Assembly: GCA_034620365.1 (NCBI GenBank)
Contig: JAQGEQ010000354.1
Location: 744,001-808,000 of the forward strand
Length of the DNA stretch: 64,000 bases
Direction of reading: 5' to 3'
From: Pegea sp. RAD2-039
Taxonomy: Eukaryota; Chordata; Thaliacea; Salpida; Salpidae
The notes under the pieces are model-generated. The model made no database searches, was not told the origin of the DNA, and was given only the letters and a program-made list of their open reading frames with translations. Positions 26,950 through 41,900 of this stretch are shown in pieces (the stretch's first letter is position 1; every line of letters begins with the position of its first letter). Position numbers and translations under genes: made by a program.

Positions 26950-29900
26950 GTTAGTATGATGCTAAGTACTAGTCTGCATCTAGGTACAAGTAAATGTGGA
27001 TCGTTTAGCTTAAAATATTGGAGATTTAAATAAGTTTAAATTAGTTCTATGAATTAGTCTTAAAAATAAAAAATAATTCAAAATAATTTAAAATAATTTT
27101 CATAAATTATTTCCCACAGAAAATTACTTAGTTGTAAATTGTTAAAGAATTTATTATTGATAGATCTGAATGAATGTAATCTGATTAATGGTAACAATTG
27201 CTCGGAATTTGCGTTCTGCAATAATACATTCTCGAGTTACACTTGCGAATGTAAACCTGGATTCATAGATGAAAATCTCGAATTACCAGGCAGACTATGT
27301 ACAGGTAAGCATATTCGGTTCTCCAAAATCTATTTTTATGTGAAAATGTTATCACTATAATACAACATCAGTAATAAAATATCATCTTTGAAACAAACTG
27401 CCGCTAGTCTTAAAATATTGCTCAATAATTTGGTCATTACCAGTTTGTTAAGAGAAACTCAAAAAATGTTATTTGTATTTCAGATATTGATGAATGCAAA
27501 GAAAACTCAACTCTTTGTGAAGATACTAATAGACTTTGTGTAAACAGTCCTGGATCATTCTCATGTGAATGTCCACTTGGATTTGAAAATGATCCAGCTA
27601 ATCCTGAAGCTGATTGTATAGATATAAATGAGTGCGATGTATTATTGGAACCTTGTGCTGAAAATCAAGACTGTATTAACATAAATGGAAGCTATGAATG
27701 TTCATGTTCAGCTGGATTTAGAACAAACGGCACATCAGTTTGTGAAGATATAGATGAATGTTTAGATGCCTCAATCTGTGTCGAGGTTAATACAGAATGC
27801 AGAAACAGTATTGGATCATTTATCTGTCAATGTAAGGATGGATATGAACAAGATGAAAGTTTCCAGTGTATTAACATAAATGAATGTAAAAGAGGAACTG
27901 ATGATTGTGATGATTTATCAGAAGTCTGTGTTGATAATCAAGGCTCATTTGTATGCGAGTAAGTATAAAATTCAATATTGGCCAATCATCAACCATTCCT
28001 GCCTAAAGTAAAAACTTAAAAAAAAGGTAGTTGAAACCATAAACATTAAAATTTTTAAAAACCACTGATGCAGAAGATACTTAATTGTTTTCAAAATAGC
28101 ATATCTAGTCCTAAACACTTAAATAAAATTTAAAATAAACAAACATAGAAAACCAAAATACACTCTTATAATTGAATTATATTTTATTACTTGAAATAGC
28201 GTTAAGTATTCTTTGTAAATAGTTACTCTCTTTAGATAATACACAATTTCAACTGTTGTTGTTAAAAGACCATTGTTAACCGCACAACTAAATGCACTAT
28301 GGCTTTAACTCTAACTAAACATATCGAAAATAAAAAACTTTAAACTATAATAATTAAATTTAAACATTACAAAATAAATGAAAAAATGAAGCTTAGTATT
28401 TTTAAGAAATCGTTTTTAGCATAAAAAATTCTAGTTTTTATTAAACAACTTCAAAGAATGAAAGTAAAAGTTCCAATAAAAAAATGTAATTATAGATGCA
28501 AAGATGGATTCGCTTCATTAACTACAAATGTTTGCATTGATATAAATGAATGTGACATAGAAGGATTATGTTCATCTCCAAAAGTTTGCACAAACACTAT
28601 TGGAAGCTTCACATGTGAATGTCCGCCTGGAGGATGTCCTGATCCTATACATCCTTGTGATAAAGAAGTCCCAGTTTGTGGAAAATTTTCAACCTGTGAA
28701 CCAGTTTGTGCTGGTTACACATGCAGCTGTATCACTGGTTACAAAAAAGATATAGCAGATAACTGTCGAAATATTAACGAGTGCACATCTGGTCTCAATA
28801 CCTGTCATGAAGAAGCAACTTGTATTGATACTGAAGGATCATACAATTGTGAATGTAATGATGGATTTATTGGTGATGGAGTAAACTGTGCTGATGTAAA
28901 CGAATGTGATGTAAACGAATGTGATACAAATGTTTGTTCACCATCTGCTGATTGTATCAATACGAAAGGTTCATTTAGTTGTAAATGCTTACCTGGTTTC
29001 GATGGAGATGGCTTCAATTGTACAGGTAATTTGGTTTTGTTGCTGTTGATAAACTTTGAAATATTTTTATAAACACTTAAAACGTTTCAGAAATTGATGA
29101 ATGTTTGACGAATCCATGTGAAAATGGAGCTACTTGTGTTGATGGTGTTAACTCTTTTGAATGTGTCTGTGCTCCAGGATTTGACGGAGACACTTGTTCG
29201 GAGGGTTAGTTTTTTACTTAACTCAACAATATTCTTTTTATTCTTTCTTCTATTCTAGTTACCAAAGTCTCAACTGTTTTGTATATTTGTAACCATCCAA
29301 TTAATCTATAACTTTTCTAAACAGTAAAGCAACTCTGACATTAAGCAAAAAATCTAAAGATCTCAGTGAAATCATCTTTCTAACATGAAACTTAAGATCA
29401 AGACACTGCTAGTATAATGAATTAGCAAGCAGTTTCTATAATTTTCAGGATATAAATATTTCAGTATATCTAACGTTGTTTCAGCATACTTTAACAGATT
29501 CCTTTTCAAATCTTACAGATATAAATGAATGTTTACCTAATCCCTGTGAAAATGGGGCTTCTTGTAATGATCTCATCAATTCTTTTGAATGTTTCTGTCC
29601 TGAAGGACTGGAAGGGATTACTTGTTCTACAGGTAAATAATATACATTTTACATAAAGAAAATTTATCAAGCCTAGACGTTAGTGGAAATATATAAGTTG
29701 AACACCTCTACCTAGATTTTAAACCCAGCTTTAACAATTTAAGCATTTTAATAAAGATTTATCAATAAAATAATATTATTTAAAAATTTTATACGTTTGT
29801 TTAAGCTTCGCTGTTTGTAAAAATTATAAAGTCATTTTAATAGCCAATTTTTACAATTTTATTAAAACCACAAAATAGTTAATTACGATATACTATCTTC

Positions 29901-32900
29901 CTTATAAACTTTAAACAGACTCAATCATCTATCCCTGAATCTTTCAGTAAATAATTTAATTCTATACTAGAAAAAATTATTTGTGTTTGTTTCACCGCAG
30001 ATAAAGATGAATGTGAAACAAATTCAACTTGTTCTGGAGTAAATCAGAATTGTAGAAACACTTTTGGATCATTTATCTGTGAATGCAAAGCTGGTTATGA
30101 ACTGGATCCAACTAATACTACTTCACAATGTGTCAATATTGATGAATGTGAAAGAGGTAGTGATGATTGTGATGACATTTCACAACTTTGTGTTGATAAT
30201 CAAGGTGGCTTCAAGTGCATGTAAGTTTATTAGCTACCAAACAATAATAATTCCTAAATTAATTTATAAAAACTAGATTTACTCTTTATAATGTACACCT
30301 TTAGTATATTTCAATTTTACAAAATTTCAAAATTATTCTATAGAAAATAAGTATTAGGTTCAATTACTAGCAACTGAATTTGATATATAAGAAATGTCTC
30401 TATTACCAATTATGATTCATATTCTAAATGATGAAGCTTTTTCTAGATGTGCTGATGGATTTACACTTATTGAAACAACTTGCGTTGATATAAATGAATG
30501 TGATATAGAAGGATTATGTTCATCTCCAAAAATTTGCACAAATACTATTGGAAACTTCACATGTGAATGTCCGCCTGGAAGATGTCTTAATCCTCTACAT
30601 CCATGTGATAAAGAAGTCCCAGTTTGTGGAAACTTTTCAATCTGTGAAACAATTGGTGCTGGTTATATATGCAACTGTATCACTGGTTACATCAAAGATG
30701 AAACAAACCTTTGTATAAACCTTGATGAGTGTGAATCTGGTCTCAATAACTGTCATGAAGAAGCGACTTGTACTGATACTGAAGGATCATACACTTGTGA
30801 ATGTAATGATGGATTTATTGGTGATGGAGTAAACTGTACTGATGAAAACGAATGTGATACAAATGTTTGTTCACCATCTGCTGATTGTATCAATACGAAA
30901 GGTTCATTTAGTTGTAAATGCTTACCTGGTTTCGATGGAGATGGCTTCAATTGTACAGGTAATTTGGTTTTGTTGCGGTTGATAAACTTTGAAATATTTT
31001 CATAAACACTTAAAACGTTTCAGAAATTGATGAATGTTTGACGAATCCATGTGAAAATGGAGCTACATGTGTTGATGGTGTTAACTCTTTTAAATGTGTC
31101 TGTGCTCCAGGATTTGAAGGAGACACTTGCTCAAAACGTTTGTAGTTTTTTTCTAATTATTAGATTTTTGATAAATTGGATATGCTAAAGTTATTTCATA
31201 TGTTCATCACATTTTTGTAAGATTATAGCTACAACTTTTTTTTAACTCTGTTTCACAGCTATACGGTTCTAAGAGTCTTAGAAATTATTTTAATCATTAA
31301 ACCTACTTAATTGTTTTACATTTTAGTGATTAGATTATTTTTAATAGCTAAATTTAATTAAGTATATTTATAATCTATAATTTTCCATCAATCTATTTTA
31401 CAGTTAAAGTTTGCTCACTTGAATGTCATTGTAATGCAAAATGTGTTATTACTGTTAATAACACTTTTGCTTGCAAATGCAATGAAGGATTCTCTGGCAA
31501 TGGAACATTTTGCAAAAGTTAGCTTCTCTTACTTTTACTAGAATCTCTTGTGCGGTTAATAATCATTTTTGAAGAATAGCAAGCTTGATCAGAAATATTA
31601 CATTAAGACACAAATTATTTTTACTTTTAGAATGCCATAAACTTCCTCTTCTACTTCCACCACCTCCTCCTCCTGAAGATAGTATAAAAGACACCCCTGA
31701 TGATAATAAAAATGAAACTTCTACACTACCTCCTATTCCCTTGCCGCCTCCAGTCTTCCCAGAATTCCCTGAAACACCTGAGACACCTGAAACACCTGAT
31801 AAACTGCCTCCGTGTCCATCTCCCCCTCCAATGCCTGAGTTTGAAGGCGAGGAAGATGACAAAGATGAAAAACTAACACCTCCACCACTACCACCTCCAC
31901 CACCGACTTTCATTCCAACAAACAATGTACCTCCTATACCTCCTCCTCTTCCGTCTCCTCCACCTTTCCCTGATCTTTCAAATGATACAACTTCTACAAC
32001 GAACGATACTAAGGTTTTTATTTTCTTTATTATCCTAACTTCAGCTGAAACTATCGAAAAATTTAATCCGGGATTTAATTCTATTTTATTAATTTCAGTG
32101 CAAGGAAGGTGAAACTTATGATGAAGTTGCCAAGAAATGTAAGAGTGTAAATAACCGAACATCAATTTCAGAATTAGTTACAGAAATTTACAAATTTGTA
32201 GCTTTTAAATGAGGGAATTTATAATTTTCTTTGATAAAACAAATTTGTATATTCTAGGTGTTGACAATTGTCTATTTGTTGGATTGGTTTGCAAGCAAAA
32301 TGAAGAATGTGTTTATGATTTTATATCAGAGAACTTTACTTGTACATGTGAATGTGGAGCTGTTGAAGTTGATGGCATATGCACACGTAAATATCAACTT
32401 TAGTTTTTTGTTTAAAATCATTAAATTTTTTAATTCAGTTCTTAAGTGTTTTAACTTGATAAGAATAACTAAACTTTTTATTTATCAAATAAGTTTTTTG
32501 CTTCAAAGCCACCTGTTGAAAATCTTTTATTTAAGCCACAGTCGACACAAGTTTTTATTTTATGAAGAAATATAATTAATCCGCCTTCCAGAACAAACTA
32601 ATTAGTTAAACTCATTACCTATGTTTGAGAAATCCTTATGAAGATGCATAAATTACCCAATCCTAAAAAGTCCTTTCCTTAGTGATATAAAAATAATGTC
32701 AACAAATCTAAAAGAGTTAGAATTATGCTTACTCTGCACTTTACCATCAAGCTCAATTATTTATAATACTTTCTGTTTCCGAAACAAAAATAAAGTACTT
32801 AATTAATAGTCAAACATAATTTCTATTCTTGAAAAAGTAGCTTATAAACGTCTGACTTCAATGATAAATATATTAATGATTTTTATTAGTTGTTGACGAA

Positions 32901-35900
32901 TGTTACCTCTCTGGAAAAACTTGTGGATTGAATGAAGTCTGCCAACAAGATCCTATCAGTAAAATGTACAATTGTGTTTGTGAAAAAGGTTATTCACTTG
33001 TGGAAGATGTTTGTACAGGTTAGTTGGTAGTTTTTTAATATAAATTTGCAAGTTTGTTGAAAACATTTTATTTTATTTTAATTAAAATTAGCTGATGACA
33101 AATGTGCACTTTACGGTTTGGTTTGTGAAGTTAATGAAGTTTGTATAGAAGATAAATTCGGAGATTATTCATGCAATTGTAAAAATGGATTCTCACAGAC
33201 TAATGGTACATCATGCACAGGTGAGTTTCCAACCAATGTTTAAGTTAAATACAATCATCTTAACCTTAAATTTAAAAGTAAATGATTAAGTATTACAAAA
33301 CGCTGTGAAGAAAGAAAAATAAGAGTGAATATACCAGATTACTTAAGTGTTGATACTAACAGAACAGTAATACTAAATTTTAACAAGCTAAAGTTGTGTT
33401 CCATAAAGAAGAAACCGTTGAACAGGCAAAAGTCGACTGAAATTATAGTTTTCCTTTCAAACTTAAGAAATAGTTCGAAAGAGGAACAAACTAAAATATT
33501 ATTCAAATTTAAAAAAAAAAACAAAATTCCTTTTAATAAAAATTCTTTTCTTTAATAAGGTTTAAACAAATTAGCATATGTACCACTGTTTTTTCCAATG
33601 AAATAAACTAACAATAAATCATAAAAAAATCTTTGTTGCTTTCATCACAGATAAAGATGAATGTGAAGCAGAATCAACTTGTTCTGGAGTAAATCAAAAT
33701 TGTAGAAACACTTTTGGATCATTTATCTGTGAATGCAAAGCTGGTTACGAACTGGATCCAACTAGTACTACTTCACAATGTGTCAATATTGATGAATGTG
33801 AAAGAGGTAGTGATGATTGTGATGACATTTCACAACTTTGTTTTGATAATCAAGGTGGCTTCAAGTGCATGTAAGTTTATTAGCTACCAAACAATAATAA
33901 TTCCTAAATTAATTTATAAAAAATAGATTTATTTTTTATAATGTACACCTTTAGTATATTTCAATTTTATAAAATTTCAAAATTATTCTATAGAAAATAA
34001 GTATTAGGTTCAATTACTAGCAACTGAATTTGATATATAAGAAATGTCTCTATTACCAATTATGAATCATATTCTAAATGATGAAGCTTTTTCTAGATGT
34101 GCTGATGGATTTACACTTATTGAAACAACTTGTGTTGATATAAATGAATGTGATATAGAAGGATTATGTTCATCTCCAAAAATTTGCACAAACACTATTG
34201 GAAACTTCACATGTGAATGTCCGCCTGGAAGATGTCTTAATCCTCTACATCCATGTGATAAAGAAGTCCCAGTTTGTGGAAACTTTTCAATCTGTGAAAC
34301 AATTGGTGCTGGTTATATATGCAACTGTATCACTGGTTACATCAAAGATGAAACAAACCTTTGTATAAACCTTGATGAGTGTGAATCTGGTCTCAATAAC
34401 TGTCATGAAGAAGCAACTTGTATTGATACTGAAGGATCATACTTTTGTGAATGTAATGATGGAATTATTGGTGATGGAGTAAACTGTGCTGATGTAAACG
34501 AATGTGATACAAATGTATGTTCACCATTTGCTAATTGTATCAATACGAAAGGTTCATTTAGTTGTAAATGCTTACCTGGTTTCGATGGAGATGGCTTCAA
34601 TTGTACAGGTAATTTGGTTTTGTTGCTGTTGATAAACTTTGAAATATTTTTATAAATATTTAAAACGTTTCAGAAATTGATGAATGTTTGACGAATCCAT
34701 GTGAAAATGGAGCTACATGTGTTGATGGTGTTAACTCTTTTGAATGTGTCTGTGCTCCAGGATTTGAAGGAGACACTTGCTCAAAACGTTTGTAGTTTTT
34801 GTTAACTATTATATTTTTGATAAATTTGATATGCTAAAGTTATTTCATACAATGATCACATTTTTGTGAGATGATAGCTAATATTTTTTTTAAGTCTAAT
34901 TAACTCTGTTTCATAGCAATACGGTTCTAAGAGTCTTAGAAATTATTTTAATCATTAAACCTACTTAATTGTTTTACATTTTAGTGATTAGATTATTTTT
35001 AATAGCTAAATTTGATTAAGTATATTTACAATCTATAATTTTCCATCAATCTTTTTTACAGTTAAAGTTTGCTCACTTGAATGTCATTGTAATGCAAAAT
35101 GTGTTATTACTGTTAATAACACTTTTGCTTGCAAATGCAATGAAGGATTCTCTGGCAATGGAACGTTTTGCAAAAGTTAGTAAATATCAAAGAAAATACT
35201 ATTTATCATATTTATTGGTTTTTAATTTTATTTTAAATTTAATCATTAACTTCTTATTGTAAATCTACTGCCACTCATTTCACTTCATAAAATTCTATCT
35301 CAATTCTCAGTAGATAAAACGTTTACGAAATTTCTTTTTAAATCTTAGAGTGCAGAAATGTAATGCTGTTGCCACCACCTCCCCCTCCCTCTTCTGAAAC
35401 TTCTGGAAACTCCGATGATTTATTGAATGGATTATTAGTTATTGGACCACCAACGCCTTATCCAGACTTTGGTGAAATTGCTTTGCTCTGTTTTTTATGC
35501 TCAATTATCTCATTAGAATCTCATTAGAATCGATTACTTTTCATTCTTTAAGTTATTTTTCGTAATGCATTTGCAAAAGTAAAATATACAAACTTAATTT
35601 TTAACTAAGTTTAACTAAGTCTTGAATTCTATTCATTTTAGCCTTCAGTCATCTTGATTTGTTGCAACACGGAGATGAATTTACCGAATGTGAGATATCA
35701 ACACCAGTTGATCCTTTGAATCCTGATGTTGATGATCTTGCTAATATGCCATCACCTCCTCCAACACCAGAGGGATTTTATTTAGAAGACACAACATCAC
35801 CTTCAAATGAAACCTTCTTATTGCCTCCTATACCTCCAGAATTCCCTAGTTTCACTGAAACTCCTGATCTTCTACCATCAATTTCAATCACTCCTTTAAT

Positions 35901-38900
35901 ACCTGAAATAAAAGAAAAAGAAAATAAAACTGAAACTCCTTCGGTTTCCTCACCTCCATCCTTCCCGGAGTTTGAAGACACAACTTCTTCAACAACATCA
36001 GAAGTTTCTGACATTGACGTTGATGACGATGATGATATTGAAAAGCCATCACCACCTAATATTCCAAATCTTACACCAACAACTGAGGAGTTACCACCAT
36101 TATCTCCACCACCTTCTTTTCCAGAACTTAAAAACGAAACAACTTCTTCAACAAATGATACAAAAGTTATTAACAAGGTTAACTTTCAATTTATAATCTC
36201 TAATTTCAAATGATAAGTTAAATTAAACTTTTAAAAAGGTTTATTAATTGCAACAAATAATTTTGTTGTTTTTTTTTAGTGCACAGACGGAGAAAGTTAT
36301 GATGTAGCAACTGAAAAATGTAACTTCATAATTTAACAACTTTTATTAAAAACATAAAATATAGTATCTTATTTTAGCAACCTACTTTTTTTTGAGTAAA
36401 AACAATTTTTAAATGATAAACTAAATATAAAGCTTTTGAGATAAACATTTCCAATCTAGGCATCGACAGTTGTTTGTTTATTGGATTGGTTTGCAAGCAA
36501 AATGAAGAATGTGTGTATGATTTTATATCAGAGAACTTTACTTGTACATGTGAATGTGGAGCTGTTGAAGTTGATGGCATATGCACACGTAAATATCAAC
36601 TTTAACTTTATGTGATGAAAAATATATTTAACTAATGATAATTTTTACAAAAACATTAAATTTTTTCTTCAACTTTAGAAAATTTAGTTGAGTAGCTTTT
36701 ATGATGTTAAAAAATATTTGTTGTGAGAAACTAGATTTGAAAATCTTTAAGTTTATACATTTTGAAAACAAATAAAAATCATTTGAACATTTTAAATTAA
36801 AAAGATAGTGATTATGTTAATCAACATTTTATTAGTTGTTGACGAATGTTACCTCTCTGGAAAAACTTGTGGATTGAATGAAGTCTGCCAACAAGATCCT
36901 ATCAGTAAAACTTACAATTGTGTTTGTGAAAAAGGTTATTCACTTGTGGAAGATGTTTGTACAGGTTAGTTGCTAGTTTCACTTTTTACTCAAAATTATA
37001 GTTTGAATCATGATTTTTTAATCTTAATTCAATAGCTGATGATGCCTGCGCTGTAATTGGTTTATTCTGTGGGGTTAATGAGATTTGTGGTCAAAATGAA
37101 ACAACAGGAACTGCAATATGTGTTTGTAAAAGAGGTTACAGCCTCACAGAAGATATCTGCACAGGTTTGTTGGATATTTTTGTAATAACTAGAAATAAAA
37201 AAACTGATCTATTTCATTATTATCAGCTGATGATGAATGCGTACTCTTCGGTTTAATTTGTGAAGTCAACGAAGTCTGTAAAGAGGATATATCTGGAAAC
37301 TTTTCATGTGATTGTAAAAAGGGATATTCACGTGTTAATGACACGTGTACAGGTTAACTGAAAATATGTTTATTAGAACAAGTCGATAAATTTGTTATAT
37401 AATTTGTATACTGTTTTTTCAAATTTAAAACTGTAAGCAATACTGACATTAAAAATTGATTAGCTGACGACGAATGCGTTACGATTGGATTATTCTGTGG
37501 AGTTAATGAAGTTTGTAAACGAGATGTAGTTAGTGGAAACATTTCTTGTGTATGTAAGAATGGGTACTTACTTGAAGGCGATATTTGTACAGGTTAGTCA
37601 ATTAACATTCATCTGAAGATTAAACCTCTTTTAGCAAAAACGATTATTTTCAAAAATATTTGTTCAAAATATATAAGTTGTCTTATTTCAATCATTTTAG
37701 AAAAACTCATGTAAATTTAAATATTATCAATAGTTGAAGACATGATTATTTTTAACGTTTAGTTACCAATTGCTTCATACTTTTAAATAATTATAAAATC
37801 TGTATCACTTTGGTTTCGGTAAAAGAAGCAAAATAAGCTTGTAGATTTTCATAAATCAAGTAGTAATTTTTTGTATTTTAATTTTTAGATATTGATGAAT
37901 GCAGTGACAGCTTATTGAACAGCTGTGATAAACTGGCATCTTGTGAAAACCTCATTGGCTCCTATCAATGTACTTGTCCATGTGGATATGCTGACTTATA
38001 TGGAAATGGAACACTTTGTAGTAATTAATTTTTACAGACTTCTTCGATTTTATGAATTTAATAATTTTCTAGTAGGATGCAAATTATTGAACATTTCAAC
38101 AACCTATTTTAATTTCCAATCATTTTCGTGCTGAAACTTAATATGTTTTTGTATTTTTAAGTTATAAACTCATGCCTGACATCAGAAACTTGTGATCATT
38201 CATGTGTTCCTAACGTTGGAGGATTTAGATGTGAATGTGATGAAGGATTTGAGTTAGTTGGAAATGGAACATGCAAACGTACATTGATTTCTATTTTTAC
38301 TTTCAAACGCTTAACGGCTCAATACACAGTTTTGTTATAAATGCTATTTGAACATTAATTGTTTTGTAAAATTACAAATATATATTTTTGATTTTGCTAT
38401 AAATGAAAATAATTGCTAGGTACATCATATTAAATGTGAATCTAAAAGTTTAATAATTTATACAGCTGTGAATGAATGCGATGATGAAACAAGCAATTCT
38501 TGCATCAACTCGCAATGTTACCTCTTGGCAGATGGATCACCTCAGTGTAGATGTAATGACGGATTTGTTAAATCAGATATAGATAGTGTTTGTGAACCAG
38601 TTGACTCATGTGTTGGAAATGACTTCTGTAAAACTGAAAGCTCAGTAAGAAAGCCTTATTGCCCTTGCTTAAATGTATAATTGTTTGTAATAAAAAGCAA
38701 ATATCTAGTTTTAAAAGATTCTGAGCAGTGTGAAATTTTTTGTGGTAGTTGATAACATCAAGCTATATGAAACAGCAGTAAACATTTCATTTGTTTCAGA
38801 CTTGTGTAAACACTGACACTGGATTTGCTTGTAAGTGTCAACCAGGTTTCATGTCAGTTTTGTATGCACCCCAATTCTGTTGCACTCCTATAATTGATCT

Positions 38901-41900
38901 ATGTGAAAGCTCTCCATGTCTTTTTGGAAGTTGTTCTTTCTCACCTGATTTTCCCAGAACATTTACTTGCATTTGTGATGCTGGATTTACAGGAGATACT
39001 TGTTCTGAAGGTTGTTGAGTCTTGTAATTTAGAAAAGAGAAATAAAACCAACAATTGGTGTTACTATTTACTAATTGTTCTTTTGTTTTTAGATCTAGAC
39101 GAATGTGCTGTTCTTCAAACCAGTACTGTTCGATTATGTAACACTGGCAAATGTAACAATACATTTGGTTCTTTCACATGTGAATGTCCTTCCAATTATA
39201 AAGGAGACTTCTGTGAAGTAAGTTATTAACTTTGATTTCAAATATTGTTTTGTTATAATTGATACAGTTTGTTTAATAATAATTCCTCTTCATTTTCATC
39301 TACTTATTACAATAAATGCATTAATTAAGGTTGATGTGGATGAGTGTTCATCAGAATCTTTGAATAATTGTTCTGAGTTTGCAACATGTCAAAATAAAAT
39401 TGGAAGTTTTGAGTGCTTGTGTAATACAGGATACATTTTCCCACGTGACGGGCCGTTTGATGGAACTATTTGTGAAGGTGATTCAATTAACCATTCTAAA
39501 AGTACTATGTTTAATTGTCTTTGTTTTCATACTTATCAGATTTAAAGTTGTTTTTACTAAATTTATTATTATTGTTTTCTAACAGCCAGCAGACTACAGC
39601 AGTATGGGGTGTCAGTTGGTGATGACTTACTACCTAAAACATCATTTGAGCTTGATAATTACTCTCCTATATTTACCAGTGACATCGGTTTCGTTGTTGG
39701 CAATGAAAAATACAATAGGTTAGTAAATTTTGTGAAATAGCTACATGAGTTGTTTCAGTAATATTTTCAAGTTAATATTTAAATATTAATTTACATATTA
39801 ACTTTAATTAATTACGAAAAGTAAATAAGAATAATGGATAAATGCGACTTTAAAGATATTTTAAAGTGATTACTAGAAGTTTGTAACAAATTTTCATTTA
39901 AGTCATTGCTACCGATTAAACTGTGCAGTATCTTGATTTATGTGCGATTTCCTTAAATCATATTTTATCTTACTTAAGAAAATGCAAAAGAAAAATATCT
40001 TTTGGTATTTTAAATTGATCGTGACAAAAAGTTGTATAATATAACTTAATTTGTAAAATTTTAGATTTTATGCTGTAAAATCTATGCAACGAGGTAATAA
40101 ACTAGTAAAAACGGAACAATAGGATTAAAGATAACTTAAAGCAAAAAAATAGTTAAATAATTAATTAAAGCATTTTTTAAAATTATTTTAAGCTAAAAAT
40201 GTCTTTAATTCCTAAATTGTTCAGGGTCTATTTTTCAACAAATGGAGTTTTTGTTCTTCAACCAGCTATTACATCAACTGAACAGTTTACTTATTTTGCT
40301 CCTCCTGCGTTGTTTTCAACAGTGACAGATATTTCAGCATTTGTCCCTACTAACCAAAATGCACTAGTAGCACCATTCTGGTTCACTTGTGACTTTGCCA
40401 ACTCCCAGAGCTCCTTGTATTATCAATTTATTCGACGTACTGGAGCAACTAAAGGTAAACATAAAATATTTAAGTCTTTGATTAAAGCAACCACTTTAAC
40501 AAAATATGGTTTTGTATAGATGATTTGAAGCTGATTGATTATGTTGCTGAAACAATTCAATCAAATGCTGTAAACGATACAGTTGCTGCTAGTTTTACAC
40601 CAATTGAAATTTTCAAGGTCACAGTTGAAAAGTTGTCATACTTCCCAAGTGCTTTCCGACTTCCTACAGACACAGTAAGCTCTTCCTTAAAATCAAAAAT
40701 TGAATTTATGAAAACTTATTTAAAACTTTAACTACTAATTCAGGGATTAACTTATCAAGCATTCCTGGCAAGTAATGGTATTAGAACTTATATGGTTGTG
40801 AGGTATGCTGACATGATAGCAAATAACATTCAAGTAAAGCAAGTACCAATTGGATTTGTTACACCATTAACAAGTCAACTTCACCCTGCTTCACTGGCTG
40901 AACCAATCAATCGACCTGATTTGATTCCAAATGAGATTACAGGTCTGTCGCGATAACTTTATAAAAATGTTTTTTTTTTAAATGCAATTCATTATTCATA
41001 CAATAGAATAACAGTAATACCAATATTAAAACTATTTCAAATGTTGACATAGGTACATTAGGACTTGTAGTGATGAGGTTAGATAAAGCAGAAGATGATG
41101 TTCAAGAGAATGCTGAAACAAAGTGTCAGTCATGGTATGAAGCAGAGCCGGAGCCTTCGGAATGGCTTACAGCACCAAAAGTTAGTAATACAATTGTGCA
41201 GAGCTTTGAATTTCTACGAAAACTTTAGAAATAGCTAAATACAAGAATTGAAACTAATGAACTTTTTCTTCAGGCTTGTCCACCAACAATAACTGCAGCT
41301 GTTCGCGACTTTTCTTTCCGCCAGCCTGCTTATCTAAATGCTCCTGGATTGAGTAGTGATTATAAAAAAGACTTGCAACAGTGGATTGGTTTGTTAAACA
41401 GAAAATAAATACTTGCTCCTGTTAATCTTTTACTTTTATACAGGTGAAAACTGCTTTGTTGAGTTATTTGTCGAGAACCCAGCTACTTGCTGCTATGGTA
41501 CAGAGTTTGGTGAGCTTTTAATAGATGGATATGATTATGGTGGAGGTTATTACATCAGAAACTCAGTTGAACTGAAACCAATTGCAGAATACACAGATGC
41601 TGACTTGAAAGATAACATTGGTTAGTTTTGTGTAATGATTTCCTTTTTAGGCAGCAAACTCAGATTGCCAATTTCCTATGATTTAGCTTAAAAACTAAAG
41701 CTATTTAGGAGTTTTGAAACAACATTTTTTTAAATATAATTAAAATCATTGTGATAGTTATTTCTTTTAACTTTTCTCCAATAAGTTCTATTGTTAGAAA
41801 ATAGTTAGCTTTAGAAGAAGAAAGAACATAGAAATATGATATTAAGAATACATAAATAAAAGTCTAGTTAATTTGAGACATTTTGCTGCCTTTTTACTAT

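Noticed and set aside
28458-28495. ATG at 28458 as a gene start
   Set aside because: The frame upstream of 28496 is intron read-through. The acceptor TTATAG at 28495 joins in phase 2 to exon 4. The same applies to the ATGs at 30394, 34044, 60422 and 62766.
28805-29017. Repeated antisense 65-70 aa frames ([18 protein letters not shown]) under each EGF block
   Set aside because: These are shadows of the conserved EGF exon. They recur only because the sense exon is duplicated.
31563-32165. Glycine/serine-rich antisense frame over the first proline-rich exon
   Set aside because: Antisense of proline codons gives glycine. The sense frame fits the exon phases and the duplicated spacer.
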